Assembly: GCA_944383825.1 (NCBI GenBank)
Contig: CALWRA010000007.1
Span: 1 to 64,000 of the forward strand
From: an uncultured Acetatifactor sp.
Lineage (GTDB): Bacteria; Bacillota; Clostridia; Lachnospirales; Lachnospiraceae
Length of the DNA stretch: 64,000 nucleotides
Direction of reading: 5' to 3'
In this document: one piece after another, positions 8,356-18,141 of the stretch
Layout: every line of letters begins with the position of its first letter
How positions within the stretch are numbered: the stretch's first letter is position 1
Made by a program: the position numbers and the translations under genes
Notes under the pieces: generated by a model
Told to the model about the DNA's origin: nothing
Databases searched by the model: none
The model's input: only the letters and a program-made list of their open reading frames with translations

Positions 8356-9777
8356 ATGTTTTGTTATAATTGTGGCTGTCACTTGTCGGAGCATGATTTT
8401 TGTACTGCCTGTGGTGCGGATGTATCCCTGTACAAGAAAATCATGCGGATTTCCAATATGTACTATAACGAGGGTCTGGAGAAGGCCGGAGTGAGGGATC
8501 TGACGGGAGCCTTAAACAGTCTGCGGCAGAGTCTGAAATTCAACAAAAACAATATTGAGGCCCGCAATCTTCTGGGGTTGGTATATTTCGAGCTGGGAGA
8601 GGTTGTGGCGGCTCTGAGCGAATGGGTTATCAGCAAGAACCTGCGGGGAGAAAAGAATATTGCCGACGATTATATTGATATGATTCAGGCCAACGCTTCC
8701 CGGCTGGATTCCATTAATCAGACCATAAAGAAATATAATCAGGCTCTCGCGTACTGCGCTCAGGACAGTAAGGATCTGGCTGTGATCCAGTTAAAAAAAG
8801 TGCTTTCATTAAACCCCAGATTTGTGCGTGCCCATCAGCTTTTAGCGCTTTTATACATGGACGGAGAGAATTGGGAAAAGGCGCAGCGGGAGCTCAAAAG
8901 GTGTATGGCCATTGACCGGAACAATACCCTGACGCTTCGCTATATGAAAGAGGTGGATGCGATGCTGACGCCGGAAGAGCCGGCAAGACAGACGTCGCAG
9001 AAGCGCAAAAAGGACGAGGCGGTACGCTATCAGAGCGATAATGAGATTATCATTCAGCCCTTGAATGTAAAGGAGCCCAAAGGCAACGGAATATCGACGA
9101 TTGTAAACCTGGGCATTGGCCTGATAATCGGTTTGGCGGTTATGTATTTTTTGGTGGTTCCTGCCGCGGTGTCCAATGCCAACAATGAGGCACAGAGAAC
9201 CATAACCGAAATCGGCAATCAGCTGGATACCCGGACAGCCCGGGTGGCGGAGCTGGAGACTCAGCTCGCTGATCTTCAGGAAGCAAACGATACGCTGAAT
9301 CAGCAGCTGGAAGGCTATGTGGGAACAGATGGAACGCTTCAGACCATTGACAGTCTTTTGACGACGGCAGCTCAATATCTGGATACCCAGGATGCCCAGC
9401 AGGCCGGCGCAAGTCTGGAAAGCATCGCCCAAAGTGTGAACATTGAGGATACATCAGAGGGCTTCCGAACTTTGTATAATTTACTGCTGGAAACAGTGGG
9501 GCCCGAGCTTTCCGAAACGTATTATGAGGAAGGTAATTCGGCTTACAATAATGAAGATTACGAGACGGCAATCGAAAATTTAAACAGAGCTGTTTTCTTT
9601 GACGCCACCAATTCCGAAGCGCTGTATCAGCTGGCAAACGCTTACCGTTTAAACGGGGATGATGAAAATGCCATTGCCGCTTACGACAGAGTGATCGAGC
9701 TGTTCCCTGATACGGAAAGAGCCAGAAGATCACAGGAATACAAAGATGAATTGAGCGGTACGGCGGACGGACAATAA
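8356..9777 (+). CDS. Zinc-ribbon, TPR-repeat membrane protein
   Basis: A 473-residue protein. The N terminus MFCYNCGCHLSEHDFCTACG is a zinc ribbon (C3, C6, C16, C19). TPR-like repeats follow at about residues 35-110 and 130-200. A single membrane span lies near 240-262 (GLIIGLAVMYFLVVPAAV), then a coiled coil (ARVAELETQLADLQEANDTL) and C-terminal TPR units (YYEEGNSAYNNEDYETAIEN and a second copy). I infer cytoplasmic N-terminal repeats and an external C-terminal repeat domain acting as a scaffold; the partner is unknown. RBS AAGAGGTG precedes the start. It closes the valS-folC run. Confidence 0.8.
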   Translation: MFCYNCGCHLSEHDFCTACGADVSLYKKIMRISNMYYNEGLEKAGVRDLTGALNSLRQSLKFNKNNIEARNLLGLVYFELGEVVAALSEWVISKNLRGEKNIADDYIDMIQANASRLDSINQTIKKYNQALAYCAQDSKDLAVIQLKKVLSLNPRFVRAHQLLALLYMDGENWEKAQRELKRCMAIDRNNTLTLRYMKEVDAMLTPEEPARQTSQKRKKDEAVRYQSDNEIIIQPLNVKEPKGNGISTIVNLGIGLIIGLAVMYFLVVPAAVSNANNEAQRTITEIGNQLDTRTARVAELETQLADLQEANDTLNQQLEGYVGTDGTLQTIDSLLTTAAQYLDTQDAQQAGASLESIAQSVNIEDTSEGFRTLYNLLLETVGPELSETYYEEGNSAYNNEDYETAIENLNRAVFFDATNSEALYQLANAYRLNGDDENAIAAYDRVIELFPDTERARRSQEYKDELSGTADGQ

Positions 9778-9860
9778 GAAGCGAATACTGTTATGTCCTC
9801 CCGAGGGCTGTGCGTCCGGGCAACCGCTGCCCAGAGGGGAATATATAAGATACAAAAGAC

Positions 9861-9896
9861 AAGGATCTGCATAGAAATGTGCAGGTCCTTTTGTTT
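9861..9896 (+). terminator. Terminator between the TPR gene and spoIIA
   Basis: Eleven-pair stem AAGGATCTGCA (9861-9871) with TGCAGGTCCTT (9880-9890), one G-U pair, then TTGTTT. Confidence 0.8.
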
Positions 9897-9923
9897 ATGA
9901 AATTTTAGAGAGGAAGGGAGCTA

Positions 9924-10229
9924 ATGGAAGAATTTCAGGTGATCGACAACTGCCTGATGGTCAAACTGCCCAAGGAGGTGGATCATCATCTGGCAGGATA
10001 TATCTGTGAAAATGCTGATCGGTATATTGTACGGGAGAATGTGAGCAACGTTGTATTTGATTTTGAGGATACAAGATTTATGGACTCATCGGGAATCGGC
10101 ATAATTATGGGACGCTATAAAAAGATAGCCTGCTTTGGAGGGCGCGTTTATGCCATTCATGTGGACAGGCAGATACAGCGTATTTTAAAGCTTTCGGGGC
10201 TTCATAAAATCGTGGAGGTGCTGGAATAG
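9924..10229 (+). CDS. spoIIAA: Anti-sigma F factor antagonist
   Basis: A STAS-domain protein of 101 residues that, when dephosphorylated in the forespore, binds SpoIIAB and frees sigma F. The phosphorylation site motif is clear: FEDTRFMDSSGIGIIMGRYK, with the target serine near residues 57-58. The domain ends LKLSGLHKIVEVLE as in Bacillus SpoIIAA. The start at 9924 has GGAAGGGAG upstream. It heads a three-gene operon with spoIIAB and sigF. No confident sigma-H promoter is visible in the short gap after the terminator. Confidence 0.96.
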   Translation: MEEFQVIDNCLMVKLPKEVDHHLAGYICENADRYIVRENVSNVVFDFEDTRFMDSSGIGIIMGRYKKIACFGGRVYAIHVDRQIQRILKLSGLHKIVEVLE

Positions 10230-10277
10230 CGTCTCTGACCGGGGCTTTTAAGTATATGAGAAATGGAGAGAAGAGAG

Positions 10278-10829
10278 ATGATGGCAGAAATGAAAGAGAT
10301 GACAAAGCACAGACAGGCCCAGACTGGCGCCGGCATACAGAATGAAATGGAAATGGAATTTGACGCAGTTTCCGACAACGAGAGTTTTGCCAGGATTGCG
10401 GTGGCAGCCTTTGTATCACATTTGAATCCGACTCTTGAGGAGTTGGCTGACATAAAGACAGCGGTATCGGAGGCTGTGACCAATTCTATCATACATGGCT
10501 ATGAGAATCTTTACGGATATGGCAGGCATGGGGAGACAAGACCTTCTTATCTGACCATTCATCCGGGCAAGGTAAAAATCCGCTGCCTGTTGAAAAAAGG
10601 AGTTTTACATATAGAAGTTACGGATAAGGGGAAAGGAATTGAGGATATAGACAGGGCTATGGAGCCTTTGTTCACTACAAAGCCTGAACTGGAGCGGTCA
10701 GGAATGGGCTTTGCGTTTATGGAAGCCTTCATGGATGACTTAGAGGTTTCCAGCGTTCCCGGTGAGGGAACCTGCGTGCGAATGATAAAAAAACTGGGGA
10801 CGGGCGCATGGATAGACGGAGAGGACTAG
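10278..10829 (+). CDS. spoIIAB: Anti-sigma F factor (serine protein kinase)
   Basis: A GHKL-fold kinase that holds sigma F inactive and phosphorylates SpoIIAA. Conserved pieces are FDAVSDNESFARIAVAAF, the N-box IKTAVSEAVTNSIIHGYEN, G1 VTDKGKGIEDID and SGMGFAFMEAFMD. Bacillus SpoIIAB is about 146 residues and begins at the equivalent of MEMEFDAV. Here about 30 extra N-terminal residues (MMAEMKEMTKHRQAQ...) are open. I pick ATG 10278 because GGAG lies 9 bases before it; 10281 is nearly equal, and a shorter form starting near 10347 cannot be excluded. sigF starts 3 bases after the stop. Confidence 0.93.
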   Translation: MMAEMKEMTKHRQAQTGAGIQNEMEMEFDAVSDNESFARIAVAAFVSHLNPTLEELADIKTAVSEAVTNSIIHGYENLYGYGRHGETRPSYLTIHPGKVKIRCLLKKGVLHIEVTDKGKGIEDIDRAMEPLFTTKPELERSGMGFAFMEAFMDDLEVSSVPGEGTCVRMIKKLGTGAWIDGED

Positions 10830-10832
10830 CTT

Positions 10833-11597
10833 ATGGAAGAGGTGTCAGTACTGATTGCAAAGTCGCAGGCGGGAGATAAAGGGGCAAGGGAAGTACTGAT
10901 CGAGAAAAATCTGGGTCTGGTGCATCACATTGTAAGGCGTTTTGCCGGAAGAGGCCATGAAACGGAGGATCTGTTTCAAATCGGAACCATCGGACTGATC
11001 AAGGCTATCGACAAGTTTGATCTGGCCCAGGGAGTAAAATTTTCAACCTATGCAGTGCCTATGATTACAGGAGAGATCAAGCGATTTCTCAGGGATGACG
11101 GTCCTGTAAAGGTATCCAGGACCATCAAGGAAAACGGACTGAAGGTCCGTGTCACAAGACAGCGTTTGCAGGCAAGCCTGAAAAGAGAGCCCACGCTGCA
11201 GGAGATCGGGGAAGAGTCCGGGCTTTCCAGGGAGGAAATTGTGCTTGCCCTGGAAGCGGGAGCTGAGGTGGAATCTCTCTACAGCGCAGTATATCAGGAT
11301 GATGGGAGCGAAATGTACCTTGTGGACAGAGTGGTGCAGAGCCGTGGAGGAGCGGCGGCAAATGGAGTTGGGGGACTGTGTGATGGAAATGATTATGAGA
11401 AAGAGCGTCTGCTTGACCATATGCTGCTCTCCCAGCTTTTGGACAGCCTGGAAGCTGCCGACAGGGAGCTGATTTATATGCGCTATTTCCAAAATAAAAC
11501 GCAGATGGAAATAGCGGGAATTCTGGGAATCAGTCAGGTTCAGGTGAGCAGAATGGAGAAAAAAATCCTTCTTCAGCTCCGGGAACGTGCAGGCTGA
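10833..11597 (+). CDS. sigF: RNA polymerase sigma-F factor, forespore specific
   Basis: First forespore sigma factor. The 254 residues match Bacillus SigF in length and layout: region 2 with HETEDLFQIGTIGLIKAIDK and FSTYAVPMITGEIKRFLRDD; region 3; and region 4 with the helix-turn-helix TQMEIAGILGISQVQVSRME. The linker before region 4 (VVQSRGGAAANGVGG) is Gly/Ala rich. It is last in the spoIIA operon, and SpoIIAB next door is its direct inhibitor. No terminator hairpin is obvious before the muramidase gene 137 bases on. Confidence 0.96.
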   Translation: MEEVSVLIAKSQAGDKGAREVLIEKNLGLVHHIVRRFAGRGHETEDLFQIGTIGLIKAIDKFDLAQGVKFSTYAVPMITGEIKRFLRDDGPVKVSRTIKENGLKVRVTRQRLQASLKREPTLQEIGEESGLSREEIVLALEAGAEVESLYSAVYQDDGSEMYLVDRVVQSRGGAAANGVGGLCDGNDYEKERLLDHMLLSQLLDSLEAADRELIYMRYFQNKTQMEIAGILGISQVQVSRMEKKILLQLRERAG

Positions 11598-11733
11598 TTC
11601 TGATTCATAAATATTTTATAAAAATTGACTTTTCTCCTTTTTTTTCGTCACGGTTTCGATTATCATGATATATATGACCGAGCGCATAGTACAAAGCGCA
11701 TGGTAAAATAAAAAAGGAGAGAAAAGGATACTC

Positions 11734-12864
11734 ATGAGAAAGAACAGAAGTGATGGCCGGATGACGGAAGACAGGCCGGACAGAAGCAGAAGAAAAAGGA
11801 ACAGAAAAATCAATTCCATTTTTGTAATGTTCGGCTGCCTGCTGGCGCTTGTGCTGGTGACCTACCTGGCCGGCGTTCTTTATATGTGGATAGACGCGGA
11901 ATTTCAAAACAATGCAAATGATATAGCTGAGGCTGTGGCTGTGTCGGAGCAGGAGGAGCAGACGACTTACACGCAGGAGGAGCTGGATGCTGCGGTGGCG
12001 GAGGCCAGAGAGGAGGCTTCCCGGTCGGGGCAGGAGCAAATTCTTGCCGGTATCAAGGCAGGTCTGACTGCTGGGGAGAGCACTGTGAAGACGCTGCGCC
12101 CTTATTACCCGGATGAGATGGTGGTGGTCAGCAACGGCGCCTTTCACTTTGTTCCCATTAACCGGGAACTGAAGCTGAATGATTACACTGAAGAGAGCCT
12201 GAATATTCTGGAAACGGGTGAGCTTCAGTATCTGGAGAATGGTCAGGTGGTTTCCCGCAAGGGAATCGACGTGTCCAAGCATCAGGGCGAAATCGACTGG
12301 CAGCAGGTAGCGGCGGATGGTGTGGAATATGCCTTTATCAGGGTAGGACTCAGGGGATATGGAACAGGAAAGCTGGTGGAGGACGAATACTTTGAGCAGA
12401 ATATAACGGGAGCGCTTGGTGCAGGCATTAAGGTGGGCGTGTATTTTTATTCCCAGGCAGTCAATGAAACAGAGCTTTTGGAGGAAGCAAATTTTGTCCT
12501 GGAAAAAATAGCTCCCTACAGAGTGGAGTGTCCGGTGGTCTATGATGTTGAAAAGGTAAGCGGCACTGAGGGACGCATGAACAGCCTGACGGTGGAGGAG
12601 AGAACAAACCTTACGCTTTTGTTCTGTCAGACCATTGAAAACGCGGGGTACAAGCCTATGATCTACCACAATATGGAAATGGGAGCGCTGATGCTTGACC
12701 TTTCGGCTCTGGAGGAATATGATAAATGGTTTGCTTACTATAATCAGGATTTTTATTATCCCTATCAGTATGAGATTTGGCAGTATACGGACAGCGGAAC
12801 CGTTAACGGCATCGAAGGCCCGGTGGATTTAAATATTAGCTTCGGACCTCTCTGGGAAGAATGA
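11734..12864 (+). CDS. Membrane-anchored GH25 lysozyme-like muramidase
   Basis: A 376-residue wall hydrolase. A basic cytoplasmic N terminus is followed by one membrane span near residues 30-52 (FVMFGCLLALVLVTYLAGVL), an acidic helical stalk, then the GH25 domain from about residue 180. That domain has GIDVSKHQGEIDW, AFIRVGLRGYGTG, VGVYFYSQAVNETE and CPVVYDVEKVSG with the acidic pair expected at the active site, ending IWQYTDSGTVNGI and VDLNISF. It should cleave beta-1,4 bonds of peptidoglycan outside the cell. It sits between sigF and the terminator; a role in engulfment is possible but only inferred. Confidence 0.9.
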   Translation: MRKNRSDGRMTEDRPDRSRRKRNRKINSIFVMFGCLLALVLVTYLAGVLYMWIDAEFQNNANDIAEAVAVSEQEEQTTYTQEELDAAVAEAREEASRSGQEQILAGIKAGLTAGESTVKTLRPYYPDEMVVVSNGAFHFVPINRELKLNDYTEESLNILETGELQYLENGQVVSRKGIDVSKHQGEIDWQQVAADGVEYAFIRVGLRGYGTGKLVEDEYFEQNITGALGAGIKVGVYFYSQAVNETELLEEANFVLEKIAPYRVECPVVYDVEKVSGTEGRMNSLTVEERTNLTLLFCQTIENAGYKPMIYHNMEMGALMLDLSALEEYDKWFAYYNQDFYYPYQYEIWQYTDSGTVNGIEGPVDLNISFGPLWEE

Positions 12865-12893
12865 AAACAGATGGAGAATAAAGAATAGTAATC

Positions 12894-12928
12894 AGGAGGA
12901 TGAAGGCTTTTTGCTTTCATCCTCCTTT
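12894..12928. terminator. Bidirectional terminator between the muramidase and chemoreceptor genes
   Basis: Stem AGGAGGATGAAGGC with GCTTTCATCCTCCT around TTTTT, followed by TTTT on the plus strand. The convergent gene ends on both sides suit a shared terminator. Confidence 0.75.
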
Positions 12929-12937
12929 TCAGCTGGG

Positions 12938-14431
12938 CTACAGATACCCTTTTACCTGATTAAATTTTTTCTGAATATTGAGAATCGCTTTTCTTACGCT
13001 CTCAGCATGAGCTAAATTGCTTTCACTCATTTCTTCCACCTGCTCAGCGCTTGCGGTCACTTCTTCTGTAGAGGCGGAAAGCTGTGATATATTATCTACA
13101 ATGCGGTTGTTGGAATCGGAAAGTCCGGAAATTTGTTCATTAATGGAGTTGATGTCTTTGATTAAGCCGGTCATGTTGGCGTTCAGTACGGCAAAGGAAT
13201 CCGCGGCAGCCAAAATATTTTCATTCTGCAGTTTGGTAGCCTCCAGGGAGGTGTCCACGGAAGTAATCACTTCCCTTGCATTGCTGTTGAGCTCGCTGGT
13301 AATACGGGTGATTTCCTCTGTGGAGCTTTTGGTCTGCTCGGCCAGCTGTCGGATTTGGCCGGCGACCACAGCAAATCCTCTTCCAGCTTCCCCGGCTCTG
13401 GCGCTTTCGATGGACGCATTCAGGGCGAGCAGATTGGTCTGGCTGGATATCTGGAGAATCATGCCTGCAATATTCTCGACTTCCTTGGTTCTGTCCTGGA
13501 GCTTTGCCATGGACTGAGTCACTTCCTGATTGGTGTCCGCTATCTTTGCGGACTGTTCCTTGAGGTTTTCCATAACACTGATGTTGCTTTGAATGCTTGC
13601 ATTGGACTGGGTAGCCACCTCCACCATTTTCAGGGAACGTGCCTGGGTTTCGTTGATGGCATCCTGAATGCTTTGAGTCATATGATTCTGCTCTTCAATA
13701 CTTTGAGCGGTGGTGCTGGTTGCGAAGGAAATTTCCTTCATGCTTTGGGCGGTTTTGGTCGCGGCGTCCACCAGTTCATTTACCTGTACGTTGCTGACGG
13801 AGGCCTGCTCCTGAACGGTTTTGGAAATATCCAGAATGTTATCCAGCATTTCCTTTTGCTTAATCGTCTGCTCCTGCATGGAGCCCAGGGCATGATCGCT
13901 GAACAGCTTGGCGATGCTGCTTACCTTGTAAAGAACGAAGAAAATGATGTACATACAGACACTGCGGCAGCAAAAATCCACGTCTATGATGTTTTCTCCC
14001 TTGACAGAGCGCATAATTATTACCAGGGTAAAGAGAACCGCATATGTAAGGCAAATAATTCGGAAGCATTTATGGTCATAGTAGGGAATTTGGAGGGCAA
14101 GCACGATAATGACCGCATAAAAAATAAATTCGGCGTCGGTCTGCATGCCAAGTAACAGAAATTCTAAGCCTGCGGCAATGGAAACAAATGTTTTCAGGCG
14201 GGCGCTTGTCTTGCGGCGAAAGAAAAGAATGAATCCAACTGCCATAAAAATAAGGACAAACAACGCGTTTCCATAGGCGGTGGGAGCGGAAATGCTCTGG
14301 CTGAACAGCTTCATCAAAAGATAAAACAGAAACATCAACCACAGGAGAGAGGATGCAAGTATGTACAACCCGTTCATTTTTCGATAACGCTGAGCCGCAT
14401 CATTGTAACAATAATTGTTTTGGGATCTCAT
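12938..14431 (-). CDS. Methyl-accepting chemotaxis protein with polytopic membrane sensor
   Basis: The first 190 or so residues hold about six hydrophobic spans (for example [20 protein letters not shown] and [17 protein letters not shown]) with no large external loop. The rest is a cytoplasmic coiled coil with the chemoreceptor tip [20 protein letters not shown]. It should relay a membrane or internal signal to CheA. I choose ATG 14431 ([11 protein letters not shown]) because AAGGAGGT is 7 bases upstream; the ATG at 14437 would touch the site. No CheR-binding pentapeptide is seen at the end (KFNQVKGYL). No che genes are nearby. Confidence 0.9.
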   Translation of the reverse strand: MRSQNNYCYNDAAQRYRKMNGLYILASSLLWLMFLFYLLMKLFSQSISAPTAYGNALFVLIFMAVGFILFFRRKTSARLKTFVSIAAGLEFLLLGMQTDAEFIFYAVIIVLALQIPYYDHKCFRIICLTYAVLFTLVIIMRSVKGENIIDVDFCCRSVCMYIIFFVLYKVSSIAKLFSDHALGSMQEQTIKQKEMLDNILDISKTVQEQASVSNVQVNELVDAATKTAQSMKEISFATSTTAQSIEEQNHMTQSIQDAINETQARSLKMVEVATQSNASIQSNISVMENLKEQSAKIADTNQEVTQSMAKLQDRTKEVENIAGMILQISSQTNLLALNASIESARAGEAGRGFAVVAGQIRQLAEQTKSSTEEITRITSELNSNAREVITSVDTSLEATKLQNENILAAADSFAVLNANMTGLIKDINSINEQISGLSDSNNRIVDNISQLSASTEEVTASAEQVEEMSESNLAHAESVRKAILNIQKKFNQVKGYL

Positions 14432-14587
14432 AACCATACCTCCTTGCCCGTTTCGGCGGGCGTCAGTTTAATATTTGGAAAGGACCTTCACTGTACCCTT
14501 TTTGTATCTGTTGTCAGAGGACGCTGCTTTTAATGATATTATATCCCTTAACGGAAAGATTTTCCACTGATATTGTATATTTTTTAG

Positions 14588-14620
14588 TAAAAAAGAAGAA
14601 AGGACAATCGCCTTCCTTCC
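14588..14620 (-). terminator. Terminator of the spoVAB-spoVAA transcript
   Basis: On the minus strand GAAGGAAGG pairs with CCTTTCTTC (one G-U), followed by TTTTTTA. It lies 12 bases after the spoVAA stop. Confidence 0.6.
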
Positions 14621-14631
14621 GATGTTCAGCC

Positions 14632-15264
14632 TTATGAGGAAACCTCATCCTCCTTGCCTTCCCGTCCTGCCGTTTCGATCAGGGTATTATCCACATCCGC
14701 CTCATAGTTGCGCATGGCCACTTCGATGGGAGTGGGGTCCTTGGTAAGCCTGCGGCCGCCGATATGATTGAAAAAGACAATGATTCCTGCTGCGAGACCG
14801 ATGGAATAGGATACCTCCAGCACATTGAGTCCCTGGGGTTCTCTGTTCATAACCATGCGGTAGAGTTCTGTAAAAACATTGTTGATTCCCACATCGTTGT
14901 GGTAGGCCATTATAGTGAAAGCAGTGCCGAAGAAGCTTACCAGGCATACGAGAGCGGCCTTTAGCCACTGCTGCCAGCCCTTGTGCCTGTTTACATGAAT
15001 CCATTCCACAAGCACATCTGTTTCTCCCACCAGCATTACGGTGATATTGGGACAGGTATTTTCCATATGTTCCACGATTTTGAGTACGCTGAGAACGGTT
15101 CTTTTGCAGGAATCCTTTGAGAAATGATGGACTTTCAGGGATTTCAGCTTTGCGCTTACCTCTTTGTCGGCACAGAACAGGCTTCCGATGTCTGCCGTGA
15201 ATACGTCGGGCGATTGGACCTCTACATTTCTGCTGCATTTAAAATAAACGATTGTGTTCGTCAT
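14632..15264 (-). CDS. spoVAA: Stage V sporulation protein AA
   Basis: Part of the spore inner-membrane SpoVA complex that moves dipicolinic acid. The 210 residues match Bacillus SpoVAA in its most conserved part: SYSIGLAAGIIVFFNHIGGR and TPIEVAMRNYEADVD, plus the DVLVEWI strand. There are two membrane spans (near LKAALVCLVSFFGTAFTIMA and the NHIGG segment). It is transcribed after spoVAB, 44 bases downstream. That order is opposite to Bacillus (AA then AB) and both genes face away from spoVAC. RBS GGAAAGGAA precedes the ATG. Confidence 0.92.
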   Translation of the reverse strand: MTNTIVYFKCSRNVEVQSPDVFTADIGSLFCADKEVSAKLKSLKVHHFSKDSCKRTVLSVLKIVEHMENTCPNITVMLVGETDVLVEWIHVNRHKGWQQWLKAALVCLVSFFGTAFTIMAYHNDVGINNVFTELYRMVMNREPQGLNVLEVSYSIGLAAGIIVFFNHIGGRRLTKDPTPIEVAMRNYEADVDNTLIETAGREGKEDEVSS

Positions 15265-15308
15265 ACTGCAATTCCTTTCCGGACATTTTTGGACTGAATG
15301 GAGAAAGT

Positions 15309-15797
15309 TTACTGCACTGTCCGGTGAAACTCACTCCAAAAATAAAGTAAGGAGCCGAACAGCTTGCCGATGGCCATGCTGAGAATCACCAGACCGATTC
15401 CGTGACGGAAGGAAATTCTCCGGGTGAAAATAGGAATACTGTCCAACATTTCGGCTATGGCAAGGGCGAGACATCCGATAAACATACCGCAGAACAGGCC
15501 GAAAATACATAAAAATACATTGCCCATACCCAGAAAAAGCTCCTGGTAATCGGGGAAACGCTGCTGCCACCAAGCTCCGAAGAGGCAGTATCTTGAAAAA
15601 ATACTTAAAAATGAGCCTGCCAGCGTGCCAAAAATTACCATTTCTTCGTATAAAAATACTTTTCTGGCAGTGTGGGTTTTCCCTGCAAAACGGGGCACCA
15701 GCCCTACTGCAACCAAAACCGTGAATACTCCTGCGGCTGCCAGAAGACCATAGCTGAAGCCGGCCGCAGACAAAAGAACAGTTTTCCAGAAATCCAT
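15309..15797 (-). CDS. spoVAB: Stage V sporulation protein AB
   Basis: Membrane subunit of the SpoVA complex. The 162 residues have five or so spans and the SpoVAB landmarks GVFTVLVAVGLVPRF, FLYEEMVIFGTLAGS, FCGMFIGCLALAIAEMLDSI and ILSMAIGKLFGSLLYFW. I start at MDFWKTVLLSA (ATG 15797, AGGAAGG upstream) rather than the upstream Met at 15890, whose extra 31 residues lie over the promoter-like region. It is first in a two-gene unit with spoVAA. Confidence 0.9.
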   Translation of the reverse strand: MDFWKTVLLSAAGFSYGLLAAAGVFTVLVAVGLVPRFAGKTHTARKVFLYEEMVIFGTLAGSFLSIFSRYCLFGAWWQQRFPDYQELFLGMGNVFLCIFGLFCGMFIGCLALAIAEMLDSIPIFTRRISFRHGIGLVILSMAIGKLFGSLLYFWSEFHRTVQ

Positions 15798-15835
15798 TTT
15801 CCTTATTTCCTTCCTGTAGTTCACAACTTTTTTTA

Positions 15836-15865
15836 TAATATGTCCAGAAAACTGCAACAATATAA
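15836..15865 (-). promoter_or_regulatory. Candidate sigma-G promoter of spoVAB-spoVAA
   Basis: On the minus strand CATATTA (15836-15842) fits the sigma-G -10 consensus CATnnTA, with TTATA (15861-15865) 18 bases upstream against GnATR. Position, about 38 bases before the start codon, is right. The -35 is one base off consensus. Confidence 0.45.
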
Positions 15866-15982
15866 GTAAAATAAAATTTATTTTTGACAATGCTGGAAAG
15901 AAATATACTGATGTGATATAATTTTATCATAATTTATATGCCTTTAAAAGAAAGGTGAATAGGCGAAGGAGGGTTTTTACCA

Positions 15983-17998
15983 ATGAGTGATGAGAAAAAA
16001 CCAAAAGAGCTGGGAAGAGGGAAGCGAGCCACAAGTATCCGAAACAGGCTGCAATTCAGCATAAGCGTTCTGACCGGCGTGACGGCTCTGACGCTGGCTT
16101 TGATTATGTGTATAATGAATATTACCAATACGCTGTCTAATCTGGAGGATGAGATGATGGTCATGGCGGAAATTACGGGTGACCGGGTTTCCAAGGAGCT
16201 GCTGGCCACCGTGCGCGTGGTAGAGGAGCTTGGGCTGCTGGAGAGCCTTTCGGATGAGAGCGTCAGCGCTGAGGAGAAGCAGGAGATTATCAATCAGAGA
16301 GTGGACGCCTACGGCATGATCAGAGGAAAAATGATTAATGCCGACGGCATCTGTGAATACGATGGGGCGGACTACAGCGACAGGGAATATTTTCAGCGGT
16401 CCATGCAGGGAGAGACTGTTATCGCCGATCCGGTTTTTGCGAAAACGGATGGAGTGCTGAGCGTAATTATATCAGCGCCTGTATGGCAGGGCGGCATATC
16501 CGGCTCTGAGGTGGTGGGCGTTGTGTTCCTGCTGCCGTCTCAAAACATATTGAACGATATTGCTGATTCCATTAAGGTCAGCGAAAATGGCGGGTGCTAT
16601 ATGCTCAGTTCATCAGGCGTTACCATCGCCCATACGGATGAAAGCATTGCCGAGGCGCAGGAAAACACCATAGAGCTGGCACAGACAGATTCCTCTCTGC
16701 GTTCCATTGCCAGTCTTGAGAGCAAAATGATTCAGGGTGAGACAGGCTATGGCATATATACCTATGGCGGAAGCACAAAGATTCTGGCGTATGCGCCCAT
16801 CCCTGATACGGATGGATGGAGCGTGGCTCTCAATGCGCCGATTATGGATTTCATGGGACCTACGATCGTAAGCGGATTGGTTGCCGTAGCTGTTGCAGCC
16901 GTTGCCATTGCCATAGGGATCTACACTGCAAGGAAAATTGGCAGAACCATTGGAATTCCCATTGAGCAGTGCTCCAGCCGGCTGGTGCTGCTGGCTCAGG
17001 GAGATCTTCACTCGCCGGTTCCCGAGATTCATACGCAGGATGAAACGCGCGTGCTGGCGGAGGCCACAGGGTCTTTGGTGCAGAGCATGCGGACATTGAT
17101 TCAGGATGCAGACCATCTTCTTGGGGAAATGTCTCGGGGCAATTTTGCCATAACTGCGGACAAAGAGAACTATTACGTGGGTGATTTCCATGGACTGATG
17201 GAATCCATGAGAAAATTGAATCACAGATTGAACGACACACTGAAAAATATTATTGAGACCGTTGAGCAGGTGACGCTGGGCGCCAACCAGATGGCAGAGA
17301 CGGCTCAGGGGCTGGCAGAAGGGGCTACGGATCAGGCAGGAGCCATTGAAGAGCTGCAGGCTACCATTACCAATGTTACAAACATTGTGGAGGAGAGCGC
17401 AAAATCTCTGGGCGAGTCTTATAAGCTGGCAAAGCAGTATGAGCAGCAGGCGGTAACCAGCGGCAGCGAGATGAAGGATCTTACGCAGGCTATGGAGCGC
17501 ATCAATGAAACGTCCAGGCAGATCAGTGATATTATTGAGGAAATTGAGGATATTGCCTCTCAGACAAACCTTCTTTCTCTGAATGCGGCAATAGAGGCAG
17601 CCAGAGCGGGAGAGGCAGGCAGAGGCTTTGCAGTAGTAGCAGATCAGATCCGCAAGCTTGCTGATGACAGCGCACAGTCTGCGATACACACGAGACAGCT
17701 GATCGAGACCTCCCTGCAGGAGATTGAGAAAGGCAACCAGATTACAGAGAGAACCTACCAGTCCCTGATGAAGGTAGTAGATGGAATGGAAGTATTGGCA
17801 CAGGAATCTCAGAAGGCCATGGAAAATTCCAATACCCAGGCGGAGGCTATGGAGCAGATTGAGCAGGGAATCGATCAGATATCATCTGTAGTTCAGAACA
17901 ACTCGGCAACGGCTCAGGAGACCTCGGCTACCAGTGAAGAGCTGTCCGCACAGGCTACCAGTATGAATGACATGGTTGCCGCGTTCAAGCTTCGCTGA
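15983..17998 (+). CDS. Methyl-accepting chemotaxis protein with extracellular Cache sensor
   Basis: A 671-residue chemoreceptor: one span near residues 30-52, an extracellular double-Cache domain with [15 protein letters not shown] [20 protein letters not shown] and [20 protein letters not shown], a second span near 290-315 ([20 protein letters not shown]), a HAMP region, then the signalling hairpin with [20 protein letters not shown]. It ends [10 protein letters not shown] with no methyltransferase-docking pentapeptide. It is divergent from spoVAB across 185 bases and separated from spoVAC by 143 bases. Ligand unknown; Cache domains of this kind often bind amino or carboxylic acids. Confidence 0.93.
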   Translation: MSDEKKPKELGRGKRATSIRNRLQFSISVLTGVTALTLALIMCIMNITNTLSNLEDEMMVMAEITGDRVSKELLATVRVVEELGLLESLSDESVSAEEKQEIINQRVDAYGMIRGKMINADGICEYDGADYSDREYFQRSMQGETVIADPVFAKTDGVLSVIISAPVWQGGISGSEVVGVVFLLPSQNILNDIADSIKVSENGGCYMLSSSGVTIAHTDESIAEAQENTIELAQTDSSLRSIASLESKMIQGETGYGIYTYGGSTKILAYAPIPDTDGWSVALNAPIMDFMGPTIVSGLVAVAVAAVAIAIGIYTARKIGRTIGIPIEQCSSRLVLLAQGDLHSPVPEIHTQDETRVLAEATGSLVQSMRTLIQDADHLLGEMSRGNFAITADKENYYVGDFHGLMESMRKLNHRLNDTLKNIIETVEQVTLGANQMAETAQGLAEGATDQAGAIEELQATITNVTNIVEESAKSLGESYKLAKQYEQQAVTSGSEMKDLTQAMERINETSRQISDIIEEIEDIASQTNLLSLNAAIEAARAGEAGRGFAVVADQIRKLADDSAQSAIHTRQLIETSLQEIEKGNQITERTYQSLMKVVDGMEVLAQESQKAMENSNTQAEAMEQIEQGIDQISSVVQNNSATAQETSATSEELSAQATSMNDMVAAFKLR

Positions 17999-18014
17999 TT
18001 CATTACAAAATTTT

Positions 18015-18041
18015 GTATATTTTTCGCAGAAATCCATATAA
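18015..18041 (+). promoter_or_regulatory. Candidate sigma-G promoter of spoVAC
   Basis: GTATA (18015-18019) and CATATAA (18035-18041) resemble GnATR and CATnnTA. The 15-base spacer is shorter than the usual 17-18, and CATATAAT also contains a sigma-A TATAAT, so the assignment is tentative. It is about 100 bases before the start codon. Confidence 0.35.
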
Positions 18042-18141
18042 TGATTTCAAAGTGGGCGGACAGGAGAACAGAATATGCTCTCTTGTTCGCCTTTGTGATA
18101 TGAATAAGCGATAAAATTTCAGAATTTTCGCGGAAAGGTAT

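Noticed and set aside
9778..9860. Possible sigma-H promoter before spoIIAA
   Set aside because: No pair of elements close to AGGA/GAATT with proper spacing could be found.
13355..14155. Open frame of 266 codons opposite a chemoreceptor
   Set aside because: Antisense shadow of the coiled-coil part of the receptor; no ribosome site.
16613..17689. Open frame of 358 codons opposite the second chemoreceptor
   Set aside because: Antisense of the signalling domain with no plausible start.
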